Shown: one piece after another, positions 8,159 to 16,274 of the stretch
How positions within the stretch are numbered: the stretch's first letter is position 1
How the letters are laid out: each line of letters opens with the position of its first letter
Program-made: the position numbers and the translations under genes
Notes under the pieces: generated by a model
Told to the model about the DNA's origin: nothing
What the model saw: the letters and a program-made list of their open reading frames with translations, nothing else
Databases searched by the model: none
From: Chitinivibrionales bacterium
Lineage (GTDB): Bacteria; Fibrobacterota; Chitinivibrionia; Chitinivibrionales; WJKA01
DNA: 32,941 nt
Assembly: GCA_014728215.1 (NCBI GenBank)
Contig: WJLZ01000072.1
Coordinates: 1 to 32,941 of the forward strand
Direction: 5' to 3'

Positions 8159-8187
8159 ATTATACGCAAAAAAAGGGGAAAAGTCAA
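8159..8187 (-). promoter_or_regulatory. Near-consensus sigma-70-type promoter
   Basis: On the minus strand there is a -35 box TTGACT (8187-8182), a 17-base spacer and a perfect -10 box TATAAT (8164-8159). It is positioned to transcribe the HTH/PilZ-like gene starting at 8118. The rest of the 8119-8410 gap is AT-rich and shows no gene. Confidence 0.75.
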
Positions 8188-8410
8188 TAGAATAGAATAC
8201 ATTTTCATTTCTTATTCTTTTTCAACGACTTACAACACCAAATATTCCGTTTTTAAGCAATTTATATTACCACCTTTAGAACATTTAGATTGCTTATTGC
8301 GAAATTACAGGTAATTTAATCGATTAACAAAGTATGCCCATAAATGATTTATTTAATGCATCGTGGTCGTGGTGTGTTGATCATGGGGTTAAAACAGGAA
8401 AGTATGCCGC

Positions 8411-8737
8411 TTATTCGAGTGCATCTTCGGAATCGAGCAGTCTCACCACCGATGTGAGTTTCATGCCGGTCAATATATCAGCAAAATCCTCATTGGGCTG
8501 AATTATTGCCAGATCGGCACCGGCCTCTTTTGCCAGAGAATCGCATTTGATCAGGAGGGTAATCAGTTTTGAGTACGGGTAGGCTTTGGCATCAAAGCAG
8601 AGTGCAATTTTATCGACTCGACGTTTCAGGTGGCCGGCGACAAGGTCCCGGATATCATCAAGATCTTTCTCGGTAAAATTACCCTGCCCTATTCGCATAA
8701 GCTTATAGCCCCGTATATCGGACGTTTCAATCAGCAT
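8411..8737 (-). CDS. STAS-domain protein (anti-sigma-factor-antagonist-like)
   Basis: The 108 residues match the STAS fold: a beta strand KIALCFDAKAY (43-53), then YSKLITLLIKCDSLAKEAGADLAIIQPNEDFADILT with the helix-strand pattern of SpoIIAA/RsbV proteins. Ser56 in YPYSKL aligns with the serine that partner-switch kinases phosphorylate in that family; the surrounding DSSG consensus is not kept. It starts 27 bases after the kinase-like gene upstream and is probably co-transcribed from the promoter at 10046-10074. The likely role is a switch protein controlled by that neighbour. Confidence 0.8.
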   Translation of the reverse strand: MLIETSDIRGYKLMRIGQGNFTEKDLDDIRDLVAGHLKRRVDKIALCFDAKAYPYSKLITLLIKCDSLAKEAGADLAIIQPNEDFADILTGMKLTSVVRLLDSEDALE

Positions 8738-8764
8738 AGCACCGGAACTCCTTTAATACTCCTT

Positions 8765-9976
8765 TTAAATTTTCGGGAATTTGATGATAACCTTTGTACC
8801 TCTGTTCTCTTCGGATTCTACTATGATTGTTGCGTGATGACTGCGGATAATTCTGAAAACAATGCTCATGCCCAGCCCGGCTCCTTTCCCGGCCTCCTTG
8901 GTGGTAAAGAAAGGATCGAATATTTTCCGCCGTGTCTCCTCGCTCATGCCCAGCCCATTGTCTTCAACGGCAATACAACGGCAGGCAGTTTCATCACAGG
9001 TGCGAATACACACCTGCCCCTTCTCGGGTATGGCATCAACCGCATTGGTAACAATATTATACACGACCTGCTCGATATCAGATGCATTTGCCTTTATCCG
9101 TCCCTCCGCCTCCAGTTTAGTGTGGAAATCGATAACTTTCCAGGTAGTCAGGTATCGGAAATTCCTGGTCATGCCTGAAATCATCTCATTGATATCCACA
9201 AGGCTGGGCGAATCGACTCTCGGCTGCACAACTTTTTTAAGATTGTCGATAATACCCACCGCATTGGCGATTTCGGTTTCGATATGGGAGAGCGATTTTA
9301 TATGCCAGTCATCGAGTCCCCCCTTCTCCCGCATCATCTGAGCACGTCCGCCGATAACAATAACCGGATTGCGCAATTCCTCTGCGATGCCGGCTAAAAG
9401 CGTCCTGATCGTACTCGCCTTTTCGGCTTGATGCAGCCGTCGCTCGGTTTGAACCAGGGCCCGGGATTTCCGCTCCACCAGATTTTCGAGGTTCTGATTC
9501 ATATTCCGGAGATTTCGGGTCAGTTCGATGATCCTGAACTGGGTCTGAATTCTGAATTGCAAATCTTCCGGCCGAATCGGTTTATCAATATAATCGTCTC
9601 CTCCGGCCTCAAGCGCACCCAGGCGCTCCTCGGGATCGGTAAACCCCGAGATAAAAACAACCGGAATATGTCGGTTTCCCGCCCACTTCTTGATCGCCTT
9701 GCACGCAGTAAACCCGTCCATAACCGGCATCGCAACATCCATCAACACAAGCGCGGGATCGAGTGCCTTTGCCTTGCAAAACCCCTCACTGCCGTCAAAT
9801 GCAACAGCAGTCGGATAGCCGAGCCGAGACACCATCTTTGCAACGGAATCATTTGCAATACGGCAATCATCAACAATCAATATCAGATTTTCCGGTTTTT
9901 CATTTTCCGATTTATCCCCCGAAATTTCAAAATGTCGTTCCTTGTTCTCTGATGTCATTTCGATTATGTTGCTCAT
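8765..9976 (-). CDS. Response regulator-histidine kinase hybrid lacking the phosphoacceptor His
   Basis: The 403-residue cytoplasmic protein has an N-terminal receiver domain (about 28-150) with acidic pair DD at 36-37, phosphoacceptor Asp80 in LVLMDVAMP and Lys132 in DKP. A coiled-coil linker follows (about 150-190), then a DHp-like helix and a GHKL ATPase (about 300-402) with N-box NIVTNAVDA (307-315), DNGLGMS (339-345) and GAGLGMS. In the H-box, normally GIAHEIRNP, the sequence is GIAEELRNP: the histidine is Glu199 (codon GAG at 9382-9380). It therefore should not autophosphorylate in the normal way. The ATG at 9976 is preferred to a TTG five codons upstream. A STAS gene follows 27 bases downstream. 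It may act as a receiver-controlled ATPase or protein kinase, or as a pseudokinase scaffold. Confidence 0.88.
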   Translation of the reverse strand: MSNIIEMTSENKERHFEISGDKSENEKPENLILIVDDCRIANDSVAKMVSRLGYPTAVAFDGSEGFCKAKALDPALVLMDVAMPVMDGFTACKAIKKWAGNRHIPVVFISGFTDPEERLGALEAGGDDYIDKPIRPEDLQFRIQTQFRIIELTRNLRNMNQNLENLVERKSRALVQTERRLHQAEKASTIRTLLAGIAEELRNPVIVIGGRAQMMREKGGLDDWHIKSLSHIETEIANAVGIIDNLKKVVQPRVDSPSLVDINEMISGMTRNFRYLTTWKVIDFHTKLEAEGRIKANASDIEQVVYNIVTNAVDAIPEKGQVCIRTCDETACRCIAVEDNGLGMSEETRRKIFDPFFTTKEAGKGAGLGMSIVFRIIRSHHATIIVESEENRGTKVIIKFPKI

Positions 9977-10045
9977 TTCTCTTATACCCAATCGCTGTCA
10001 ATTCCCCTTTTATTCACCCTATTACCCGGTGTTATGTAATACTTG

Positions 10046-10074
10046 ATTATACCAGTCTTGGAAAGAAAGTTCAA
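10046..10074 (-). promoter_or_regulatory. Sigma-70-type promoter for the kinase-STAS pair
   Basis: On the minus strand there is a -35 box TTGAAC (10074-10069), a 17-base spacer and a perfect -10 box TATAAT (10051-10046). The -35 box overlaps the last codons of rsmE. The leader before the ATG at 9976 would be about 60 bases. Confidence 0.7.
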
Positions 10075-10799
10075 GCAATCTGCCGTATCGATGCACAGAG
10101 AACGATTGCGGCAAGTTCGGTGCGGAGCCTGTTCGATGATATCGAGACACAACGGGCGTTATGCTCCCTGAGAATCGAGAGTTCCTCCGGAGAAAAGCCA
10201 CCGGGAGGCCCCACACAGGCGGCAATACGCTCTGCGGTCTCGATCTCCCCCTTCTTGTGGTAAATCGATTCACCCGCCATATCGGCCGTGAGGATCAGAT
10301 CATTATTGTCGATATTTATATCTTTGAAATCAACCGGTCCGGAAAGTTCGGGAAGCCGGGGGGTAAGTGCCTGCTTGATTCCGGCGACCATCTTTTTCCG
10401 TAACCGTACCACATGCTTCTCCCATCCGCTGCCCCACCATCTCTTCTGACAATATTCGCACCCAACCGGGATAATCGAAGTAACCCCCAGGGCCGAAAGA
10501 CTCTCCACCATTGCCTCGAAATGGTCCTTGTCGGGAATCCCCACATAGCAATGAAGGTGTTTTTCAGGGGCTGCATACTCCCTTTTGTTCAGCACCTCAG
10601 CCCTGGCGCCCTGCCTTCCCGTTTCCACCAACCGGGTTTCGTAGATCCCCCCCCGGCCGTCGGTAATATAGATACGGTCGTCCTCCCGGTTCCTGAGCAC
10701 CGAATGCATATGACGAGTCTCCTCGGAAGAAAGAAGAATCTCATCGCCCTGAATATGCTCCGAATAAAAAAGATGATGAAACGGCCGGTCGATCTTCAT
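10071..10799 (-). CDS. rsmE: 16S rRNA (uracil-1498-N3)-methyltransferase
   Basis: RsmE is a SPOUT-class SAM enzyme that methylates N3 of U1498 in 16S rRNA. The N-terminal PUA-like region contains LSSEETRHMHSVLRNREDDRI, typical of the family. The C-terminal knot has VGPPGGFSPEE, usually GPEGGFS, and NRLRTELAAIV, usually LGxRILRTETA. The 242-residue length is normal. The ATG at 10799 begins MKIDRPFHHLFY, with no strong Shine-Dalgarno. It sits between two signalling genes with no obvious functional link to them. The Glu-to-Pro change in the knot loop is a mild oddity. Confidence 0.92.
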   Translation of the reverse strand: MKIDRPFHHLFYSEHIQGDEILLSSEETRHMHSVLRNREDDRIYITDGRGGIYETRLVETGRQGARAEVLNKREYAAPEKHLHCYVGIPDKDHFEAMVESLSALGVTSIIPVGCEYCQKRWWGSGWEKHVVRLRKKMVAGIKQALTPRLPELSGPVDFKDINIDNNDLILTADMAGESIYHKKGEIETAERIAACVGPPGGFSPEELSILREHNARCVSISSNRLRTELAAIVLCASIRQIA

Positions 10800-10918
10800 G
10801 GGTAATAATCTAACTGTCGGGTGGTATATGAAACAAGGTGTTGTGCAACCGAACGCTTTGACCCGAGTGTAAAGGAGTGCCTGAAAGCGATCGTCGTAAC
10901 TGCGAATGAACAGTCTGG

Positions 10919-13279
10919 CTAGTACCGAACCTTTACATACCTGCGGAGCATTTCTGCAAGCTGGGTTTTTCTGAAGGGTTTACAGATACTTGCGGTAAAG
11001 CCGTATTTCTCCGGGGCTGCCATAACAGGATCATCGGCATACCCACTGGCCACGAATACCGGAATATCTCTGTGCGTTGTGCGAATTCCGGCAATAATAT
11101 CCTTGCCGCCGCCCGCGCCGGGAATGGTCAGATCGAAAATCATCGCGGTAATATCCATTGCTGCGCCATCCGACTCCAGAAGGTTCAATGTTTCGGCGCC
11201 GTTTTCGGTACAGACAACCGAATATCCCAGCATTTTCAGCATGCTTTGGATCGTCTCCCGCATAACCGGTTCATCATCCATGACAAGGACCATGCCGGAG
11301 CCCTGGTGGGGTGCCGTTGCTTTTGCAGGAATTTCGGGGATCGCATCCGGTGAAGCCGGCAGAAAGATATGAAACGAACTTCCCTCCCCTGGCTCAGATT
11401 CGACATCGACATATCCTCCGTGGCGCTTAATAATCGAATAGCAGGTGGTAAGCCCAAGGCCGTGTCCCTTCGGCTTGGTCGAATAGAAAGGATCGAATAT
11501 TTTTGACAGATTCTCAGGGGACATGCCAGCTCCCCGGTCTTTGACCGATATCTTTACATAGGGACCGGCGGGGAGTGACACCATCCATTTATTATCAAGG
11601 ACCACATTCTCCATACCGACCTCGATTGCGCCTCCCTCGGGCATGGCCTGCTTCGCATTAATCAATATATTATCGATAACCTGCCCTATCTGATTTCTGT
11701 CGAATTTACACATCCACAAATCTTCAGCAAGAGCAAAAGTGCACGAACAATTCGAGCCGCTGAGGGCAAACTGAGCAGTCTCCTGAATAAAGGGGGTAAG
11801 CTCCTGGAGTTTCTTTACCGGGACTCCGCCTTTGGCAAAGGTAAGCAACTGCTGTGTCAGCCCCTTTGCCCGGTCGATCGTTCCCAGTGCTTTTTTGAGG
11901 TAGGTCTTTACTTTATTTTCACCGCTTTCATCGAAAGCCATATCGATATAGCCGAAAATACCTCCCAGAAGATTATTGAAATCATGGGCGATCCCTCCGG
12001 CGAGAACGCCAAGAGATTCGAGTTTCTGCATATTCTGCAGTGCCTCTTCAGCCCGCTTACGGTCGCTTATGTCACGCATGCTCCCGATAACTATCGCCAG
12101 CTGTCCCGAAGAATCCTGCCAGAGGCGGGAAGAAATCGAACAAGGAACAACAATTCCATCTTTATTTCTCAATGAGATCTCAAAATCGGTTACCGCTCCC
12201 CGCTCCTTGAGAACAGCGATGAGATTCTCACGTTCCCGGGGATCGGCATAAAATTCATACAGGGATTTTCCAAGTAATTCGGCGCGCGTGTATTGTCCCC
12301 GGGAGAAAGCTTCAATGGACGGGCTGATTTCCAGAATGATTCCATCAAGAGTTGTCTCATAAAACACATCCTGGGCATTTTCGAAAATCGTGCGATACTT
12401 CTCCTCGCTTTCACGAAGCTTTTCCTGCGCTGCCTTGCGCTCGGTAATGTCTTCAGCTACACCTTCTATCCATCCCTGATCACGATAGATCCTGGCCGAA
12501 CAGCTGATCCAGAAAATCGATCCGTCCCTGCGATAAAAACGCGCCTCGAAATTTTGAACAGAGCCTCGGGTATTGAGTTCATCAACCATCTTCTCCCGGG
12601 TTCCCGGATCAACATAATTGCCGAATGTGGCATATTCGGCAATAAACGCTTCCCTGCTCTCATAACCGAACATTATCGCAAGTTGTTCATTGCTCTCAAG
12701 AACCTTGCCGTCGGATATCCTCGTGCGAAACAGGCCGACCTGGGCATTATGAAACAGATTCCGATAGGTTTCTTCACTCGCCCTCAATGCCTTTTCGGTC
12801 TTTATCTGATCGGTGATATCCACAACATTGCCGATTGCAAGCAAGGCGCCGCCATGGGCCCGCATGGTATTACTGCTTACCTGCACATGGCGTATTTCTC
12901 CCCCTTTGGTAATAAACCTCTTCCTGATTTCATACTCCCGCTGTTCCCCCTTTAAATGTGGTTTAACCCTGGAACGTTCATGCTGCCAGTCATCCGGATG
13001 GCTGATATCGGCAACCGTCTTGGCAGCGAGTTCTTCTTCAGTGTAACCGACAATAGCGCAAAAGCTTCTATTCGCCTTCATAAACCGCTGGGTTTCCGTA
13101 TGCACCAGCGCTATCCCGACAGGACTGAAATCAAAAATTACCCTGAATATTTCTTCGCTGTTGAAGATCTCATTGATCGATACCGTACAGGGGAAAGTCT
13201 CTTCACCCTTCGTGTGGTTGGTTTTCTTTTGGGATTTCTCTGAGGACCTGATTCCCCGGCGCGGTCTCTTGCTGCTCAT
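10919..13279 (-). CDS. PAS-PAS-PAS hybrid histidine kinase with C-terminal receiver
   Basis: The predicted 786-residue protein has no membrane segment and is probably cytoplasmic. Three PAS/PAC modules lie at about residues 41-158, 168-281 and 292-408, each closing with a DITDQ, DITERK or DISDRK linker. A HisKA domain follows with phosphoacceptor His432 in GGIAHDFNNLLG, then the ATPase (about 528-643) with NILINAKQA, DRGAGMS and GHGLGL, and a receiver (about 662-783) with Asp716 in MIFDLTIPG and Lys767. Start: the longer frame from 13375 uses a TTG that is itself the -35 box of a good promoter, so the ATG at 13279, nine bases after GAGGGA, is preferred; a GTG two codons earlier is possible. 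The signal is unknown; PAS domains often sense redox, oxygen or small ligands. Confidence 0.92.
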   Translation of the reverse strand: MSSKRPRRGIRSSEKSQKKTNHTKGEETFPCTVSINEIFNSEEIFRVIFDFSPVGIALVHTETQRFMKANRSFCAIVGYTEEELAAKTVADISHPDDWQHERSRVKPHLKGEQREYEIRKRFITKGGEIRHVQVSSNTMRAHGGALLAIGNVVDITDQIKTEKALRASEETYRNLFHNAQVGLFRTRISDGKVLESNEQLAIMFGYESREAFIAEYATFGNYVDPGTREKMVDELNTRGSVQNFEARFYRRDGSIFWISCSARIYRDQGWIEGVAEDITERKAAQEKLRESEEKYRTIFENAQDVFYETTLDGIILEISPSIEAFSRGQYTRAELLGKSLYEFYADPRERENLIAVLKERGAVTDFEISLRNKDGIVVPCSISSRLWQDSSGQLAIVIGSMRDISDRKRAEEALQNMQKLESLGVLAGGIAHDFNNLLGGIFGYIDMAFDESGENKVKTYLKKALGTIDRAKGLTQQLLTFAKGGVPVKKLQELTPFIQETAQFALSGSNCSCTFALAEDLWMCKFDRNQIGQVIDNILINAKQAMPEGGAIEVGMENVVLDNKWMVSLPAGPYVKISVKDRGAGMSPENLSKIFDPFYSTKPKGHGLGLTTCYSIIKRHGGYVDVESEPGEGSSFHIFLPASPDAIPEIPAKATAPHQGSGMVLVMDDEPVMRETIQSMLKMLGYSVVCTENGAETLNLLESDGAAMDITAMIFDLTIPGAGGGKDIIAGIRTTHRDIPVFVASGYADDPVMAAPEKYGFTASICKPFRKTQLAEMLRRYVKVRY

Positions 13280-13345
13280 CCTCACATGTCCCTCTCGTGC
13301 TTGTATGGCCTTAGATAGGCAGGAATCCTGGTACAGGCTTTTTAT

Positions 13346-13375
13346 ATTGTACGGTGAGTAGTAAGGAAGGGTCAA
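13346..13375 (-). promoter_or_regulatory. Sigma-70-type promoter for the PAS kinase gene
   Basis: On the minus strand there is TTGACC (13375-13370), an 18-base spacer and TACAAT (13351-13346). It lies inside the longest open frame of the kinase gene and supports the downstream start at 13279. Confidence 0.6.
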
Positions 13376-13448
13376 TGGCTAATTAAAAAGAGTAGAGCGG
13401 AAGCATTTGAAACCTCCACAGATATTCTTCTCGGCGGCTATCACTTCC

Positions 13449-13535
13449 TTAATCCAGATATTTTTGTAAGGTATTTTGGAGTTTATCCATATCGACGGGT
13501 TTGGTAAGAAAATCATCTACTTCTAAACTTTGAAA
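13449..13535 (-). pseudogene. Fragment of a response-regulator receiver domain (C-terminal end)
   Basis: Twenty-eight codons followed by a stop read FQSLEVDDFLTKPVDMDKLQ... and end with LQKYLD. This is the classic end of a receiver domain, with the conserved Lys-Pro of beta-5 and the last helix. A stop codon immediately upstream (13538-13536) cuts it off and no receiver N-terminus is present nearby. It is a decayed remnant of another response regulator or hybrid kinase. It does not match the receiver end of the intact kinase next door, so it is not a simple tail duplication. Confidence 0.7.
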
Positions 13536-13679
13536 CTAGATATGTGCCACAAGGATTCACAGGAAGAAAAGGAGTGGAGAAACACCGTAGCCCGACGGTA
13601 AAGGAGGTGTTTATCGGTGGCCTTAGCAGGCGCATAAAAACCATCATGCCACAATGATGAATCCCCCACATTAGTAGTC

Positions 13680-13708
13680 AAAAGAAATGACATTAAATCA
13701 TTTCTTTT
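13680..13708. repeat. Perfect 11-bp inverted repeat, AT-rich hairpin
   Basis: AAAAGAAATGA (13680-13690) and TCATTTCTTTT (13698-13708) pair perfectly around a 7-base loop. The stop codon of the broken gene at 13693-14086 lies at the loop boundary. The position suits a weak transcription end, but the stem is AT-rich and not followed by a clean T-run. Confidence 0.6.
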
Positions 13709-14086
13709 AAATATATGCCTTGTACAAGAGCACGATATTTAATACTATGCCTGCCCCGTACTCCCCAGTGACATATACCTACGGCATATCGAAAGGGTAT
13801 TAAAGTTCCGGAACTATAATCTTCCTTCAATTCAGGAGGAGAAACCCATTCTGCATGCCTGTTTCTGTTATGCGTGTATCCACCGGTACCATAATCACCA
13901 TGTATTTCAATTATCTCACCAAATCAATTTAAGGGACACCAGACTCTATCTTCACCAGACCCACCATGCCAACCGAGAGGATCGTGAAAAAAGCTCTCAC
14001 TTTCCTGAGGGGGGTAATTCCAGTTTTCCAGTTTCTGTAAAATTCATCCATTTCTTCACTGTAAGTGAATTGTACTTCTAAATCAT
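13693..14086 (-). pseudogene. Broken gene for a small protein of unknown family
   Basis: A ribosome-binding site AAGGAG (14095-14090) precedes an ATG (14086) that runs into TAG after two codons. One frame over, a coding-like sequence begins (DLEVQFTYSEEMDEF). After a second shift near 14044 it continues as LQKLENWNYPPQESESFF and on through HDPLGWHGGSGEDRVWC. It is interrupted by an in-frame TGA near 13924, then resumes (GEIIEIHGDYGTGGY) through LIPFRYAVGICHWGVRG to a TAA at 13693. Repaired, it would be about 130 residues, tryptophan- and acid-rich. Three lesions argue for a pseudogene rather than one sequencing error. I do not recognise the family. Confidence 0.6.
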
Positions 14087-14144
14087 ACTCTCCTTAGGTT
14101 ATCACTAATACCACCAACAGTCCCGATAATTATTTCCACCGTGG

Positions 14145-14228
14145 CTACTGGTATTCTAAATCAATCCAATCAAGCAATTCGGATATATGAGCGATTCTGT
14201 CTTTCTGTTGATTAAATGCCGCTGTTGT
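14145..14228 (-). pseudogene. Possible C-terminal gene remnant directly after the beta-helix gene
   Basis: In the same frame as the beta-helix gene, just past its TGA, 27 more codons read through to a TAG. The end, DRIAHISELLDWIDLEYQ, looks like an amphipathic helix rather than random translation. It could be the tail of a lost gene upstream of the broken gene at 13693-14086, or chance. Confidence is low. Confidence 0.25.
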
Positions 14229-16271
14229 TCATTGAGTTTCCGACCATCTTACGAGCAGCAGCCGCATACTTGTGAGGCCGGCGGGAATGGATATAACCTG
14301 TGGATGGGCATCTTTTGACAAGTGCATTTGCCACACCTGTTGCCCCCGCAGGTTGAATAGCCGCAGGCTGGTGGCATTGTCGGGCGGGAAAAGCGGGGTA
14401 TGGACACCGGTGATAAGGAGGGGTGCTGTTTTTTTCTGAGTGATCTGAGTGGTCGATATCCGTTCTGGATGTTGTCGGAGGGATGATTCTTCCGGGACAT
14501 CGGCAAACAGTGAATCAATATTCAAATAGACTTTATTGTATCCCGGCACAAGGTTCTGAAATGGTCCGGGGAGTGGATTATCGGGCAGGGGGTTGCCGAA
14601 AAAGTCGGTGTCGATAGTACCGATATTTTCCCTGGTCATGGAAAAGAGCGTGTCGCGCACCTCGATTTCGATGGTCATTGCGACGGTATCGAAATCCTCT
14701 ATGGTCATGAGGGTATCGTTATGCATACCGCCGATTTCATCCTGTAAATATTTTCCCGGAGTGGTGACATTTCCACTTACCGTATTGCTTCCCACGGGGG
14801 TGTTTATGAACCGGATATCGACACCACCGTTATTGAGCGCCACATTGTTATGGACCTGCCAGTCGTTGCAGGACCCTCCCCGTCGTCCGGTGATCGCGCA
14901 GGAGAACAACCCAAACCGTGCATTCCGGTAGCTGAGGTTATGGCCGAGGGTTATCCGTGATGCATCCTGGCCGCTGATACCATCTCCGGCAGTGGTGCTT
15001 GTCCCTGAGCCCATGCGGGTGAATATCTCGATATTGTTTGCCGCCAGACAAGGGCCGCCGCCGTACTCGATCAGGATACCGTAGGCGGTATTGTTGATCA
15101 GAATATTGTTGACCGCCCGTGCACGGGTAAAGCCGGCATCGAGCCAGATTCCGACCGCTTTGTTGTCTTTCACCAGATTGCCCCTGATAATTCCATCTGT
15201 AAACCCATGCACCTTGATTCCGCCGTTCTCCGGCGCGGTATGGTTGAGATAATTGTTGCGGAGTACCACATTGTTGATAACCTGCGATCGGGCACTGTAC
15301 GCACCGGCCATACCGCAGGCACCGTTGTCACAGACCAGATTATTCCGGATTATATGACTTCCTACCGATGACCGTGGGGGTGATGGTTCCGGTTCCTCAT
15401 CACTGTCGCCTTCTTCACCAAAATCGAGTCCGATATTCTTGCCCCATCGAATAACATTGCCTTCGATTAACCAGTGGTGGCCCGACCGGCAGCCCACGAC
15501 ACCCATCTGATTATGCCCGGAACCGTCGTTAAGATAAAACCCCGTGGGAAACTGGTTGGCAGCATGTTCTACTGTAAACCCGATTACATGGATATACCCC
15601 AATCCCCGTTTATAGGGAGCAAAGACCTGGCGGCGGACTGTTATTTCGATTTGACTGGTTGTTGGCGAATGGGAAGAGAGAAAATTGAGGGTAAGCATGC
15701 CGGATACCGAATCGTGCATCCATGAACCGGGCTCCAACTCAAGCTCGTTCAAAGATGCCGCTTCCCTGTAGTGGACATTATCAACAAACATCTGGCCCAG
15801 GGTAAGACGGTCCCCCTCCATACGGCCGGGGATATCATCAACCCGGGCAAGACGGGTATGGAACGGATTGAAATCACCGAAAAGGCTGCTGCCCAGAGCT
15901 GCAGTGTAAAGCATGTCACTGCTGTCATGAACCGCCCACTCGGTATCCCAGACAGCCGATCCCTTGAGAATTACCGTATTGCCCGGTGCGGCCATGTAGA
16001 CAATCGGTTGTCCCTCCTCCCCTCCCCGGGCAGGCGCAACCCGCTCCCGATAGATACCTTCATGAACCAGCACCGTATCGCCGGGTCTGGCTGTATCGGC
16101 CGCAGGTGCAATGGTCAGATAAGGTGAATCGATCGTGCCGTCATTACTGTCCGATGCCAAAGGATGCTGTTGATCCACAACCCAGGTCCGGGCAGTTACC
16201 AATCCGGCAATAAAAAGGATAAAAATCACTCCAACCGGTACATTACTTTTGCTGGTTTTCATACAAAGCAT
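14229..16271 (-). CDS. Secreted right-handed parallel beta-helix protein with C-terminal sorting-type tail
   Basis: The N-terminus has a signal peptide: lysines (MKTSKSN), a hydrophobic core VPVGVIFILFIAGL, and likely cleavage after VTA. A DUF1565-like segment follows (WVVDQQHPLASDSNDGT, GDTVLVHEGIYRERV, near residues 30-75). From about 250 to 490 there are repeated N-rich turns (VINNVVLRNN, IIRGNLVKDNK, AVNNILINNTAYGI), the pattern of pectate-lyase-like beta-helices. The last ~70 residues (SLRLFNLRGQQVWQMHLSK, then SIPAGLTSMRLLLVRW) resemble type IX secretion C-terminal sorting domains. GAGAGGG precedes GTG (16274) and ATG (16271); an ATG three codons further in is possible. It probably acts on or binds polysaccharide outside the cell; the substrate is unknown and no catalytic residues could be assigned. 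Confidence 0.75.
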   Translation of the reverse strand: MLCMKTSKSNVPVGVIFILFIAGLVTARTWVVDQQHPLASDSNDGTIDSPYLTIAPAADTARPGDTVLVHEGIYRERVAPARGGEEGQPIVYMAAPGNTVILKGSAVWDTEWAVHDSSDMLYTAALGSSLFGDFNPFHTRLARVDDIPGRMEGDRLTLGQMFVDNVHYREAASLNELELEPGSWMHDSVSGMLTLNFLSSHSPTTSQIEITVRRQVFAPYKRGLGYIHVIGFTVEHAANQFPTGFYLNDGSGHNQMGVVGCRSGHHWLIEGNVIRWGKNIGLDFGEEGDSDEEPEPSPPRSSVGSHIIRNNLVCDNGACGMAGAYSARSQVINNVVLRNNYLNHTAPENGGIKVHGFTDGIIRGNLVKDNKAVGIWLDAGFTRARAVNNILINNTAYGILIEYGGGPCLAANNIEIFTRMGSGTSTTAGDGISGQDASRITLGHNLSYRNARFGLFSCAITGRRGGSCNDWQVHNNVALNNGGVDIRFINTPVGSNTVSGNVTTPGKYLQDEIGGMHNDTLMTIEDFDTVAMTIEIEVRDTLFSMTRENIGTIDTDFFGNPLPDNPLPGPFQNLVPGYNKVYLNIDSLFADVPEESSLRQHPERISTTQITQKKTAPLLITGVHTPLFPPDNATSLRLFNLRGQQVWQMHLSKDAHPQVISIPAGLTSMRLLLVRWSETQ

Positions 16272-16274
16272 CAC

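Noticed and set aside
12293-12955. Plus-strand open frame of 220 codons
   Set aside because: Antisense to the PAS kinase; no motif or start signal.
13275-13375. Upstream start of the PAS kinase at the TTG (13375)
   Set aside because: The TTG is the first triplet of the -35 box of a good promoter, so it would not be transcribed.
13540-13680. Possible insertion-sequence end or group II intron fragment
   Set aside because: Only short inverted words such as CATCAT/ATGATG were seen; no transposase, no intron domain V and no target duplication.
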